Below the pieces are notes generated by a model. It did no database searches and was not told the origin of the DNA. It saw only the letters and a list, made by a program, of their open reading frames with translations. From Phocoena phocoena (lineage: Eukaryota; Chordata; Mammalia; Artiodactyla; Phocoenidae): DNA of 64,000 bases. This document shows, piece by piece, positions 49,290-60,980 of the stretch. Made by a program: the position numbers and the translations under genes. Position 1 is the stretch's first letter, and each line of letters starts with the position of its first letter. Location of the stretch: the NCBI RefSeq assembly GCF_963924675.1, contig NC_089238.1, forward strand, positions 22,859,815 through 22,923,814, given 5' to 3'.

Positions 49290-51565
49290 ATTTTTAAAAT
49301 ATTTTATTGAAGTATAGTTGATTTACAATGTTATGTTAATTTGTGCAGTACAGAAAAGTGATTCAGTTATACATATATATATTCTTTCTCATATTCTCTT
49401 CCATTATGTTTTATCACAGGATATTGAATATAGTTCCCTGTGCTACAGAAGGATCTTGTTGTTTATCCATTCTATACATACCAGTTTGCATCTGCTAATC
49501 CCAAACTCGCAATCCTTCCCTCCCCCAGCCCCCCTACCCCTTGGCAACTAAAAGTTTGTTTTCTATGTCTGTAAGTCTGTTTTTCTTTTGTAGATATGTA
49601 TATTTGTGTTGTATTTTAGATTCCACATATAAGTGATGTCATATGGTATTTGTATTTCTCTTCTGACTTACTTCACTTAGTATGATAATCTCTAGGTCCA
49701 TCCATGTTGCTGCAGATGGCATTATTTTATTCTTTTTTAGAATGAGTAATATTCCATGGTATATATATATACCACATCTTCTTTATCCATTCATCTGTCG
49801 ATGGATACTTAGTTTGCTTCCATGTCTTGGCTATTGTAAATAGTGCTGCTATAAATGTAGGGGTGCATGTATCTTTTCAACTTATAGTTTTGTTTAGGTA
49901 TATGCTCAGAAATGGGCTTGCTGGATCATATGGTAACTCTATTTTTAGTTTTTGAGGAACCTCCACACTGTTTTCCGTAGTGGCTGCACCAATTTACATT
50001 CCCAGCAACAGTTTAAGAGGGTTTCCTTTTCTTCACACCCTCTCCAGCATTTATTATTTGTATTATTTTTTTAGGTTAATTTGTGCTTTTATTTGCCAGT
50101 ATAACTTAACTATGGTGGCCTGCAAACTTTTTTGATCAAAAAAAATTTTTACATCACAATCCAACCAACACACACCATATAATATGTATACAAAAGTTTT
50201 GCCAAAAACTTCTACCCTGAGTGTTAATTCTTTTGAGACTTTTTTTCTTAAGCAGTTTTAGGTTTACAACAAAATTGACAGGAAGGTACAGAAATTCCCC
50301 CAAATACCCTCTCCCCTCACATGCATAGCCATTATCAACAGAGTGGCACCCTTTTTTTTTTTTTAATACCAAGGATGAACTGCATTGACAGATAATCACC
50401 AAAGTCCACAGTTCACCTTAGGGTTCACTTTAATGAAGTGAATAGTGTTGCACATTCTATGGGTTTGGACAAAAGTATGATGACATATAGCCAGCATTAT
50501 AATGTCATTCAAAGCATTTTCACTGCTCGTAAAAACTTCTGTACTCTGTGTATTCATCTCCCTCTCCCCGCAAACTCCTGGCAACCACTGATCTTTTTAT
50601 TGTTTCCATAGTTTTGCCTTTTCCAGAATGGCATATAGAATCTATTTTTCTTTTTCTTTTCTTTCCTTGAAAAGAGAGGTTCAAAGCCTTTATGTCTATA
50701 AGACGACTCATGGCCCACCCATGTGTGGACCAGATAGGCTCTAGGTGGCAAACTCCCCCACTAAATACTGTAGCTTTCCTTCCAGTATCGAGCCCTGCCC
50801 AGCAGCCACATGGAGGTGCAGGGGGACACGTGTTGGGTATTTGTTCACAGGAAGGCCACAAGTTTTGTGCCTCTTGTCACAATTAACCCAGATTCCTCTT
50901 GGGTTTGTTGTAAACAGAGAAGCCATTTCTTCAGGCCCTGTGCTCTGAGCACACCCCAGGTAGACTTTTTAATGATGGCCATTCGGACCATTGTGAGGTG
51001 GTACACTTCATTATAGTTTTGATTTGCATTTCTCTAATAATTAGTAATCATGAGCATCTTTTCATGTGCCTATTGGCCATCTGTATGTCTTCTTTGGAGA
51101 AATGTCTATTTAGGTCTTCTGCCCATTTTTCAACTGTGTTTTTTGTTGTTGCTGTTATTGAGTTGTATGAGCTGTTTGTATATTTTGGAAATTGAGCCCT
51201 TGTCGGTCACATCATTTGCAAAATTTTCTCCTTAGTCATATATTAAATTTATAATAATGTATTTAATATATAATTATGCATATAATATATAACTATACCT
51301 TAATTTTAAAAATTGATGTATAGTTGATGTGCAATATTATATGCTACAGGTGTATAATACAGTGATACAAAATTTTTAAAGGTTATACTCCATTTATAGT
51401 TATTATAAAATATTGGCTATATTCCCTGTGTTGTACAATATATCCTTGTAGCTTATTTATACATGATAGTTTGTACTTCTTAATCCCCTACCCCTATATC
51501 ACCCATCCCCCCCCTTCTTTCTCCCCACTGGTAACCACTCATTTAATTACACCTCAATTGTTTAA
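49290..51565 (-). mobile_element. L1 3' regions, minus strand
   Basis: 49290-50080 ('attttattgaagtatagttg', 'gtccatccatgttgctgcag'), 50160-50635 ('agcagttttaggtttacaac'), 50965-51240 ('tttgcatttctctaataatt') and 51310-51565 ('ttgatgtatagttgatgtgc'): reversed L1 pieces of different ages. Confidence 0.78.
50640..50965. other. Unidentified insert within L1 sequence
   Basis: About 320 bases of more GC-rich sequence ('ccagtatcgagccctgcccagc', 'ggtgcagggggacacgtgttgg') between two L1 parts. It could be an LTR fragment; no TG/CA ends or target duplication were found. Short frames here are not convincing genes. Confidence 0.4.
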
Positions 51566-51569
51566 AAGT

Positions 51570-53360
51570 CTTTAAAATTAATCTTGGACAAAGAAGACAA
51601 GAATATACAATGTAGAAATGACAGTCTCTTCTGCAAGCAGTGTTGGGAAAGCTGGACAGCTGCATGTAAATCAATGAAGTTAGAACACTCCCTCGCACCA
51701 AACACAAAAATAAACTCAAAATGGCTTAAAGACTTACATATAAGACATGACACCATAAAACTCCTAGAAGAGAACATAGGCAGAACATTCTCTGACATAA
51801 ATCATAGCAACACTTTCTTAGATCAGTCTCCCAAGGCAATAGAAATAAAAGCAAAATAAACAAATGGGACCTAATCAAACTTACAAGCTTTTGCACAGAA
51901 AACCGTAAACAAAATGAAAAGATGACCTACAGAATGGGAGAAAATATTTGCAAATGATGTGACTGATAAGGGCTTAATTTCCAAAATATATAAACAGCTC
52001 TTACAGCTCAATATCAAAAAAAACAAACAACCCAATCAATAAATGGGCAGAAGACCTAACTAGACACTTCTCCAAAGAAGATATACAGACGGCCAATAGG
52101 CACCTGAAAAGATGCTCAGCATCACTAATTATTAGAGAAATGCAAATCAAAAGTACGAAATATCACCTCACACTGGTCAGTATAGCCATCATTAAAAAGT
52201 CTAGAAATAATAAATGCTGGAGGGCTTCCCTGGTGGCGCAGAGGTTAAGAATCCTCCTGCCAATGCAGGGGATGTGGGTTCGGGCCCTGGTCCAGGAAAA
52301 TCCCACATACCACAGAGCGACTAAGCCCGTGCGCCACAGCTACTGAGCCTGTGCTCTAGAGCCCGCAAGCCACAACTACTGAAGCCCACGCACCAGAACT
52401 ACTGAAGCCCATACACCTAGAGCCCGTGCTCCACAATAAGACAAGCCACCGTAATGAGAAGCCCGCACACTGCAACAAGGAGTAGCCCGCGCTCGCCGCA
52501 ACTAGAGAAAGCCCGCGCATAGCAATGAAGACCCAACGCAGCCATAAATAAATAAATATATAAAAATAAATTTATTTAAAAATAAATAAATAAATAAAAA
52601 TAAATGCTGGAGAGGGTGTGGAGAAAAGAGACCCCTCTTACACTGTTGATGGGAATGTAAATTGGTGCAGCCACTATGGAAAATAGTGTGGAGGTTCCTC
52701 AAAAACTAAAATAGAGTTACCATATGATCCAGCAATCCCACTTACGGGCATATACCTAGACAAAACTATTATTTGAAAAGATACATGCACTCCTATGTTT
52801 ATAGCAGCACTATTTACAATAGCCAAGACATGGAAGCAACCTAAGTATCCATCAACAGATGAATGGATTAAAAGGATGTGATATATATACACATATACAT
52901 ACACACACACCCTGGAATATTACTCATTCGAAAAAGGAATGAAATAATGCCATTTGCAGCAACATGGATGGACCTAGAGATTATCATACTAAGTGAAGTC
53001 AGTCAGACAGAGAAAGACAAATACTATATGATATCACATATATGGAATCTTTAAAAATGATACAAAATGAACTTATTTACAAAACAGAAACAAACTCACA
53101 GACACAGAAAACAAACTTATGGTTACCAAAAGGGGAAGGGGGGATAAATTAGGAGTTTGGAATTAACAGATACATATTACTATATATAAAACAGATAAAC
53201 AACAAGGACCTACCGTATAACACAGAGAACTATATTCAATATCTTTTAATAACATATAATGGAAAAAAATCTGAAAAATGATATGTATATGAATCACTTT
53301 GCTGTACCCCAGAAACTAACACAACATTGTAAATCAGCTATACTTCCGCTTTTTTTTAAA
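51570..53360 (+). mobile_element. L1 3' half, plus strand, split by a SINE
   Basis: 'gcagtgttgggaaagctggac', 'aaaatggcttaaagacttac' and 'ttgctgtaccccagaaactaac': L1 ORF2 end and 3' UTR, broken at 52222 by a SINE. Confidence 0.83.
52222..52599 (+). mobile_element. Long CHR-2-type SINE
   Basis: 'gggcttccctggtggcgcaga' to 'gacccaacgcagccataaataa' with an AT-rich tail. The host words 'taaatgctgga' occur at 52211 and 52601 as target duplication. Confidence 0.93.
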
Positions 53361-53951
53361 GTCTTTAAAAGAAGCCTGTGTATCCATGAGAAAAGAAAAA
53401 CTAAACAAAACAGTGTAGTGCTGGCATAACAGACATATAGATCAATGGAGCAGAACTGAGAGTCCAGAAATACACCCATCAATCTATTGTCAACTGACAT
53501 TCAACAATGGTGCCAAGACCACTCAATGAGGAAAAAACAGTCTCTTCAACTAAAGGAGCTGGAACAGTGGGATATCCACATACAAAAGAATGAAGCTGAA
53601 CCCTTACCTCACATCATATACAAAAATTAACTCAAAATGAATCAAGGAATATATATAACAACTAAAAGTATAAAACTCTTAGATGAGAAAATGGGTAAAT
53701 CATTATAACCTTGGGTCTGGCAATAGTTTCTTAGTTATGACACCAAAAACACAAGCAACAAAAGAAAAAAATAGACATATTGGACTACATCAAAATGAAA
53801 AGCTTTTGTGCGTCAAAGGGCACTATCAATGGGTTTTTGCAAATATTTGCAAATCATATACCTGATAAGGGTTTAGTACCCAGGATATACAAAACCTCTT
53901 AGAACTCAAACAATAAAAACAACGCAATTAACAACTCAAAAACAGGCAAAG

Positions 53952-54190
53952 AGGGACTTCCCTGATGGTCCAGTGGTTAAGAATCCGCCTTCCGGTGCAG
54001 GGGACGAAGGTTTGATAGTTGGTCGGGGAACTAAGATCCCACATGCTTCGGGGCAACTAAGCCCACCAGCACAACTACAGAGCACGTGCTCTGGAGCCCG
54101 CGGGCCACAATTAGAGAGAAAACTGTACCATAACGAAGAGCCCACGTGCAGCAACTAAGACCCAATGCAGCCAATAAATAAATAAAATAT
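53952..54190 (+). mobile_element. CHR-1/CHR-2-type SINE
   Basis: 'agggacttccctgatggtccag' to 'gacccaatgcagccaataaata'. Confidence 0.88.
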
Positions 54191-54898
54191 TTTTTTAAAA
54201 AAATGGGCAACAAACCTGAATAGATATTTCTCCAAGGAATATATATAAATGACAAAGAAGCACATGAAAAGATGTTTAATGCCTTTAATTATTAGGGAAA
54301 TGCAAATCAAAACCACAATAATATCCCACTTCACATGCTCTAGGATGACTATTCTAATCACCCCCCCACAGGAGGAAGGGCTATTTGTCTCTTTTATTCA
54401 CTGTTTTACTTCCTGAACTAGAAGAGTCTCTGACACAGCATGTGCTTAATAAATATTTGTTGAATTAATTAATAACAAGCTCTAGGAAATTACATTCCAG
54501 AGGACCCTCCAGAACTAGGAAGATATCATCGTGTCCATTTTTCTCCTCCATCCTCCCAGCATGCTCTCTACTGAGAAACTGACAGGTTTGGTCATGGTTA
54601 TAAAGAACCAACAATGCAGCTTAAAGGTTTCAAACCTGAAAATTTTCTTTTCTTTTTTTTTTTTTTTGGTGTCAAACTATACTAATTCTTTTAAAAACAA
54701 AAAATAACAAGTGTGGGTGAGGATATGGGGAAATTAGAACCTTCATACAATGTTGGTGGGAATGTAAAATGCAACAACTCCTGTGGACAACAGTTTGACA
54801 ATTCCTCAATAAGTTAAACACAGAATTACAATATGACAATGCAGCTCCACTCATGGGAATATAATAAATGAAGACAGATATTAAAACAAAAACTTGTG

Positions 54899-55058
54899 GG
54901 AGTTCCCTGGTGGTCTACTGGTTAGGAGTCAGCACTTTCACTGCCATGGCCTGGGTTCAATCCCTGGTTGGGGAACTGAGATCCCGCGAGCCACGCGGTA
55001 TGGCCAATAAACAAAAATTGAGTAGTAAATAGAATATATTAAACACACACACACAAAA
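54899..55058 (+). mobile_element. CHR-1-type SINE
   Basis: 'ggagttccctggtggtctactgg' to 'ggtatggccaataaac' plus an A-rich/(AC)n tail; flanking aaaacttgt on both sides. Confidence 0.86.
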
Positions 55059-55452
55059 GAAAAACTTGTACATGAATATTCATAGCAGTACTATTCACAA
55101 TAACCAAAAGGTGGAAAACACCAAAATGTCCATCAACTAATGAATGGACTAACAAAATGTGGTACATCGACACAATGGAATGTCATTTGGGCATAAAAAG
55201 GAATAAAGTACTGATATATGATACAACATGGATAAGCTAAACAAAAGAAGTCAGATATCAAAGGACACATATTGCATGACTAGTCCATTGAAACAGGAAG
55301 CAAATTAGTAGTTACTAGGGGCTAGAGGGAGGGTGAATCAGGGAGTGACTGCTTAATGAAAACAGGTTCTCTTTTTGGAATGATGAAAATGTTCTGGAAC
55401 TAGATAGTGGTGATGGCTGTACCACATTGTTTATGTATTAATCCCACTGAAG

Positions 55453-55456
<4 letters not shown>

Positions 55457-55489
<33 letters not shown>
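55457..55489. repeat. (TA)n microsatellite
   Basis: Pure TA run of about 16 units in L1 3' sequence. Confidence 0.95.
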
Positions 55490-55491
<2 letters not shown>

Positions 55492-56024
55492 TAAAATGGT
55501 CTACATGGTGAATTTTATGTTTTTACCACAATAAAAAAACAATTGTATTCCTATATATAATTAATGAACATTGATAAAATGAAAATTTTAAAACAATTCC
55601 AATTACAGTAGCATCCAAAAAATTAAATTCATAGAGATAAATTTAACAAAATATGTACAAAACCTGTACACTGAAAACAATGCTGAGAGAAAGTAGAGAC
55701 AGTAAATTTCTCTTGCTGAGAGAGGGCAAGTAAAAGGAAAAGTAATTATTTTGAAAAGAAATACACAATAAGGTCTGCATTTTGGCATAAAAGATGTCTT
55801 ACAAATGGTTTTAATTGAGGGAGATTTAAATGAACTTCTCCTTTGTCTGGTTAAGAATAATCAAATATTATACATATAAGAGTCACTAAAAAAATTTTTT
55901 TTCATTGGATTATGTATGACACATTAATAAAGGGTTAACAAAACTCCATCATGAGAAAAAATACCTTTGGTCAATCTTCTATCACTCTGACCCTGTCAAC
56001 TTGATAAAGATGGAATGGCAGCAG

Positions 56025-57096
56025 TGTTACTGTTACCAAAACGCAAGTCCATGTGCCCGACGCACAGAGGCCAAACTACCAAAACATTGGAGTTTGGAAC
56101 AGAGAAAGGTTTATTGCAGGGCCATGCAAGGAGATGGGTGGCTCATGCCTTAAAAACCCCAAACTCCCTGAAAGCTTTCAGCAAAGCCCTCTTACAGGAA
56201 AGGTGAGGGAGGGGTACTGTTAGTTGTTGCAAACTTCTTGGTGTCAGATCCTTTGTCTGAGGTCAGGTCATGGTCAGGAAACGATGTTCCTGTAAATCTC
56301 TACCAAACAAATGTTACTCTCTATTCTGACAAGAAAAGGGAAGGTCCCAAGGCACGACTCTCACCCTCCGAGGTCCAGGCCTAGCTAAGAGAAGGGGGTG
56401 TCTCCAGGGGCACCGGTTTCCCTGCCCCAGAGCATTCGTCCAGCACCCTGTGTGGATCTTCCCACCAGTGCCCAGGCCTGGCTGAAGAGGCAGATCTCAG
56501 TTGATGGCTCCCTCAGGACCTGGTCCCCAGACTCTGCCCAGCTGTCATCGCTTAAGGAGCCAGGTGCTCAGGACCCAACTGGCCCTCAGGCTCCTCAGGC
56601 CACCCAAACAGCGGGGGCCAGGTCCCGAAAACTGCGTCACATGCAGACTGCTGCTGCCATTGGGTCGCAGAGGCAGGTATGCGGGAGAGGTTCACCGTCC
56701 GCTCAAGGCCTACGCCCGGCCAGTGGGCGGTCTTGGCAAGGGCTCTGGAGCCCTGCAGGACACAGCCCCCAACCTGTTTTCTGGGCCCCCCAACTCAGTC
56801 ACTGGCTCGAGGCTGGGTGAGCTGGGGGGCCTGGTGAGAAGGCTGGGATCCGCCTCTTACCTCACTCTCCGCCTGACGACCACGGCACTGCTGACTGTTG
56901 GCTGAATGGGCCAACAAGGAGCTCATTGACAGTTGCTCATTTGGGGGAGGGACCCACTGCGACGCAGACCAATGGCTGAATGGGGCCCACTGTAGCACCA
57001 ACCAATGGCTGAGCAGGACCTCTAACGCTGCTCTAACCATACAGCATTAATGGTCTCCCGGTAACGTTGCCAGGTAACGGGGTGGGGGGAGTAACA
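56025..57096 (-). mobile_element. GC-rich solo LTR in copy B intron 1
   Basis: 1072 bases bounded by inverted ends TGTTACT...AGTAACA, with flanks gcag (56021-56024) and gcgg (57097-57100) as a slightly mutated 4-base target duplication. On the minus strand it has several CCAAT boxes in a tandemly repeated stretch (56950-57010, 'gaccaatggctgaatggggc' and 'caaccaatggctgagcagga') and a polyadenylation signal (AATAAACC, about 56108). No retroviral genes next to it. Likely a class I ERV solo LTR. Proline/alanine-rich plus-strand frames here are products of GC richness, not genes. Confidence 0.75.
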
Positions 57097-57099
57097 GCG

Positions 57100-58130
57100 G
57101 GTAGCAAGGGCGGAGTGCTAAGAGCTCTGCACTGTCGGCTCTATTACATTACTAGGCAATATTGCCTAAGGTAAAAATGACCCCTTGTTGGCATCTGGAC
57201 TGGAAGGCACCTGGTGAGAAGCCACAGCTTTGGGCTCCCTAAGTACAGTATAATCATGCCATTCTCTGCAAAACCTTGGAAGCGTAGCTCATGGGCTAAG
57301 AAACCTGAAATTTCTAAGCCATCGTGGCTCTTGCAACCACCTGCATAGTTTTTTTTCTTTACACCTGGGCTGTCATTTGATGCTGTTCTGATGCTGTGCT
57401 GATCACATGCATTGTTTACTGTCATAGCTGAGTTCCCATTTTTTAAAAAATATTTATTTATTTATTTCCCTTTTTTTTTTTTTTGGCTGCGTCGGGTCTT
57501 AGTTGCAACACATGGGATCTTTGTTGAGGCATGCAGGATTTTCCATTATGGCGCACAGTCTCCCCGTGTTTCTCTCTAGTTGCGGCACGCGGGCTTCTCT
57601 CTAATTGTGACATGCGGGCTCTCTCGTTGAGGCGCCAGAGCTCAACAGTTGTGGCATGCGGGCTTAGCTGCCCCGTGGCATGAGGGATCTTAGTTCCCCG
57701 ACCAGGGATCGAACCCTCGTCCCCTGCATGGGAAGGCGGATTCTTTACCACTGGACCACCAGGGAAGTCCCCATAGCTGAACCCTTTTAAGTTTGAATGT
57801 CTATCTGAACCCCAGGCCACTAGTGGTCATAAAGCCATTGCATGACCTAGTGAATTTAGTTTAGAAAGCAGATATTAAAAGTTCAAGAAACCACATAAAG
57901 TAAGAAAGGTAAATTCATCTTTTAAAAAGTTAATAAGAATATACAGCATATCAAGAGGAGAGCACCTAGAAAAACAAGACTTTAACGGAGACAGTATTTA
58001 AAAGTGTTCTACTAAAAATTAGACCAAATTAATGACTATTGGGGTTATGAAAACTATTAAAAAGCATAAAGATCACCAATTTACTTAAGTCTAAGAGGAA
58101 AACATCATTACACTGCAGGCCTTTCTGTCA
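57100..58130. other. Intron 1 of copy B, between LTR and exon 1
   Basis: Unique sequence apart from the SINE at 57432. The last 30 bases ('cattacactgcaggcctttctgtcacatt') match copy A 11275-11310. I see no other gene. Confidence 0.5.
57432..57771 (-). mobile_element. Long CHR-2-type SINE
   Basis: 'ggctgcgtcgggtcttagttgc' to 'ggaccaccagggaagtccc'; catagctga on both sides. Confidence 0.9.
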
Positions 58131-58197
58131 CATTCGCCCGCCCGCGCGCACCCGCCGCACCGGCCCGTGTGCCCGGTGCCCGGCCCCCGGCGCCCAC

Positions 58198-58393
<196 letters not shown>

Positions 58394-59124
58394 CGGGCTC
58401 CGCCCCTCGTACTTCAGCAGCCCAGCCTCCGCCCGTCTATCCCCGCTGGCCAGAGTGAGGCTCTGAAGAGCAAGCGCGCGCACGCGTGCGCGAGCTCGCG
58501 CGGAGCCTGCGTGCTGAGGGGGCGGGGCGCGGCGTGCGCGGGCTCCGAGGGACCGCGGAACACGCCCCCACCCGCGCCGCTCCGGTCCTCTAGGGCGTAT
58601 CGATTCTCACGAGAGGAGACCGACTGGATAGTCCGGCGGGACGATAGACACGCCCTCTCTGGGCCAGAAGAACGGCGTGGAGGCGTGGTTTGGCCGGGAC
58701 TCGGCAGTAACGGGCGTCAGGTTCGACCAACGAACGCACAGACAGGGGGGGTCGTGGTGCTGAGCCCGCCCCCTCCCCCGGAGGAAGGAGAACGTGAGTG
58801 AAAAAGGCGGTGGGGGTAAAGCGCTTGGCACAGATCCTGCCGTTTGATAAACTTCAGTAAATGTTAGTGAGTCTAATCATTGAGGAATTGTAGTAGGGAT
58901 TTTAAATATTAACGCCCTGGACCCAACGTTGGAGATTGAAAATTCATTTATTTAATAAATAGTAGCCTAAGGCCCACTATCGGGCAAATTAGAATAGAAT
59001 GCAATGCCTGCCCTCAAGGAGCACAGACTAGCTGTTTAGACCAGTGCTACTTACTGTCCATGATGAAAGACTAGGGTTTTTTAAAATTCATCATTTACTT
59101 TTAAGATAAAATATATTACTCCGG

Positions 59125-59692
59125 GACTTCCCTGGGCGCAGTGGTTAAGAATCCGCCTGCCTGGGGCTTCCCTGGCGGCGCATGGTTGAGAGTCCGCCTG
59201 CCGATGCGGGGAACACGGGTTCGTTCCCCGGTCCGGGAAGATCCCACATGCCGCGGAGCGGCTGGGACCGTGAGCCATGGCCGCAGAGCCTGCGCGTCCG
59301 GAGCCTGTGCTCCGCAACGGGAGAGGCCACAGCGGTGAGAGGCCCGCGTACCGTAAAAAAAAAAAAAAAAAAAAAGAATCCGCCTGCCAATGCAGGGGAC
59401 ACGGGTTCAATCCCTGGTCCGGGAAGATCCCACATGCCACGGAGCAACTAAGCCGCTGCGCCACAACTACTGAGCCTGCACTCTAGAGCCCGTGAACCAC
59501 AGCTACTGAAGCCCGCGAGCCACAGCTACTGAAGCCCGTGCACCTAGAGTCCGTGCTCCGCAACAAGAGAAGCCACCGCAATGAGAAGCCCACGCACCAC
59601 AGCGAAGGGTAGCCCCTGCTCGCTACAACTAGAGAAAGCCCGCGCACAGCAACGAAGACCCAACGCAGCCAAAGATAAATAAATTTATATAT
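59125..59692 (+). mobile_element. Long CHR-2-type SINE split by an inner SINE
   Basis: Head at 59125-59163, body from 59389 to 'gacccaacgcagccaaagataaat'. Confidence 0.92.
59164..59373 (+). mobile_element. CHR-2 SINE nested in an older SINE
   Basis: 'gggcttccctggcggcgcatgg' to poly-A. The host 15-mer aagaatccgcctgcc is duplicated at 59147-59161 and 59374-59388, the same SINE position as in the nested pair at 24949. Confidence 0.94.
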
Positions 59693-59699
59693 TAAAAAA

Positions 59700-60215
59700 C
59701 ACAATTGGAACAAAGATAACACAGAAAATAATTTAAGAAATTACACTTTATTCTGACAGAATTTGCCCATCAGCATTTATTACAGACGATGGCTGCTGCA
59801 CTGGTATCTGTTCTACAATTTTAAGGAAAGCAAAGGTATTAGTGAAATTTCTGTTCTACATATTAAAGCTTGTAAGCACACTTTGAATGAAAACAATGTA
59901 TATAAGTTAAAGCTTTCAGTATGACAAATAAGATTGTTTCTTGTTATTTATCTAAATCAGGTTGGATTGATAAAAGCACCACTTGCAGGGAAAAATTTAT
60001 GTCTAAACCAACTCTAAGTTCTCAAGGCAGGAAAACTATCTTATGGAGGTATGTTAATGGTGATGGAAGAGTAGATTTTAAAGCAATTTCAGTAAATTCG
60101 TGGTTCATTCGTAACCTTTATCCAAATGAACTGATGATATATTTTCAAAATTCATATTCAATCCTCATAAGTAGGTAGGTCTGACAATTTATCCCATATA
60201 GTAATGGTTAGAATT
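59700..60215. other. Unique AT-rich sequence
   Basis: No recognisable gene, RNA or repeat. The 85-residue frame at 59921-60178 has no family features. Confidence 0.4.
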
Positions 60216-60228
60216 TAAAATGTCTTTC

Positions 60229-60554
60229 TTTTTCTTTTTTAATTAAATAATTATTTATTTATTTTTTGTCTGCATCAGGTCTTAGCTGCGGCACCCAGGC
60301 TTCTCTCTAGTCGTGGCACGCAGGCTCCAGAGTGCGCAGGCTCGGTAGTTGCGGTGTGTGGGCTCTGTAGTTGTGGCACACAGGCTCCAGAGCATGTGGG
60401 CTCTGTAGTTGCAGCATGCAGCCTCTCTAGTTATGGCGTGCAGGCTTAGTTACCTCACAGCATGTGGGATCCTAGTTCCCCCATCAGGGATGGAACCTGC
60501 ATTCCCTGCAGTGGAAGGCAGATTCTTAACCACTGGACCACCAGGGAAGTCCCC
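60229..60554 (-). mobile_element. Long CHR-1/CHR-2-type SINE
   Basis: 'gtctgcatcaggtcttagctgc' to 'ggaccaccagggaagtccc'; target duplication taaaatgtctttc at 60216-60228 and 60555-60567. Confidence 0.92.
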
Positions 60555-60849
60555 TAAAATGTCTTTCAATGAAAGAAATTGATTCCAGATCCATGATTTT
60601 CCTATACGAGGATCTTCTTTTGATAGAAAGTGCAATTCAAACTGTTCTATCACATTTGTAAAATATTTAATTATAATTTTCACAGGTGTGCAATGTCAAG
60701 TTCATTGTCTCTTTCATTGATAATTGTCAAAATATGAAATAACAATATGTAAAACTGTTCTTTCAACTTTCTAACTTAAATTTTTGTTCTTCTGTCTTAA
60801 CTGCCATACGTTGCATTCCTTCCTTCCATTGATATATTAACATCCAAAT

Positions 60850-60980
60850 ATCCTTCACAAAATACTAGCAAACCAAATTTAGCAACATATTGAAAGGTTT
60901 ATACATCACAACCAAGTGAGATTTATTCTCAGAATTCTGGGATGTTCAATATACAAAACCATTCAGTGGAATAAACCACA
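60850..60980 (+). mobile_element. L1 ORF2 scrap
   Basis: 'aaatactagcaaaccaaattt', 'agcaacatattgaaagg', 'acatcacaaccaagtgag': L1 reverse-transcriptase region wording. Confidence 0.7.

Larger units (their letters stand above)
53370..55695 (+). mobile_element. L1 fragments, plus strand
   Basis: 'cagtgtagtgctggcataac', 'aatgaagctgaacccttacc', 'aaatgtccatcaactaatga' and, from 55560, an ORF2 piece ('cattacagtagcatccaaaa'-like). Interrupted by SINEs at 53952 and 54899 and by an L2 3' end (about 54395-54475, 'gcttaataaatatttgttgaa'). Copy B intron 1 resumes at about 55700. Confidence 0.75.

Noticed and set aside
56398..56905. Two Pro/Ser-rich plus-strand frames of 134-140 codons
   Set aside because: Inside the GC-rich solo LTR, antisense to it; no splice or start context.
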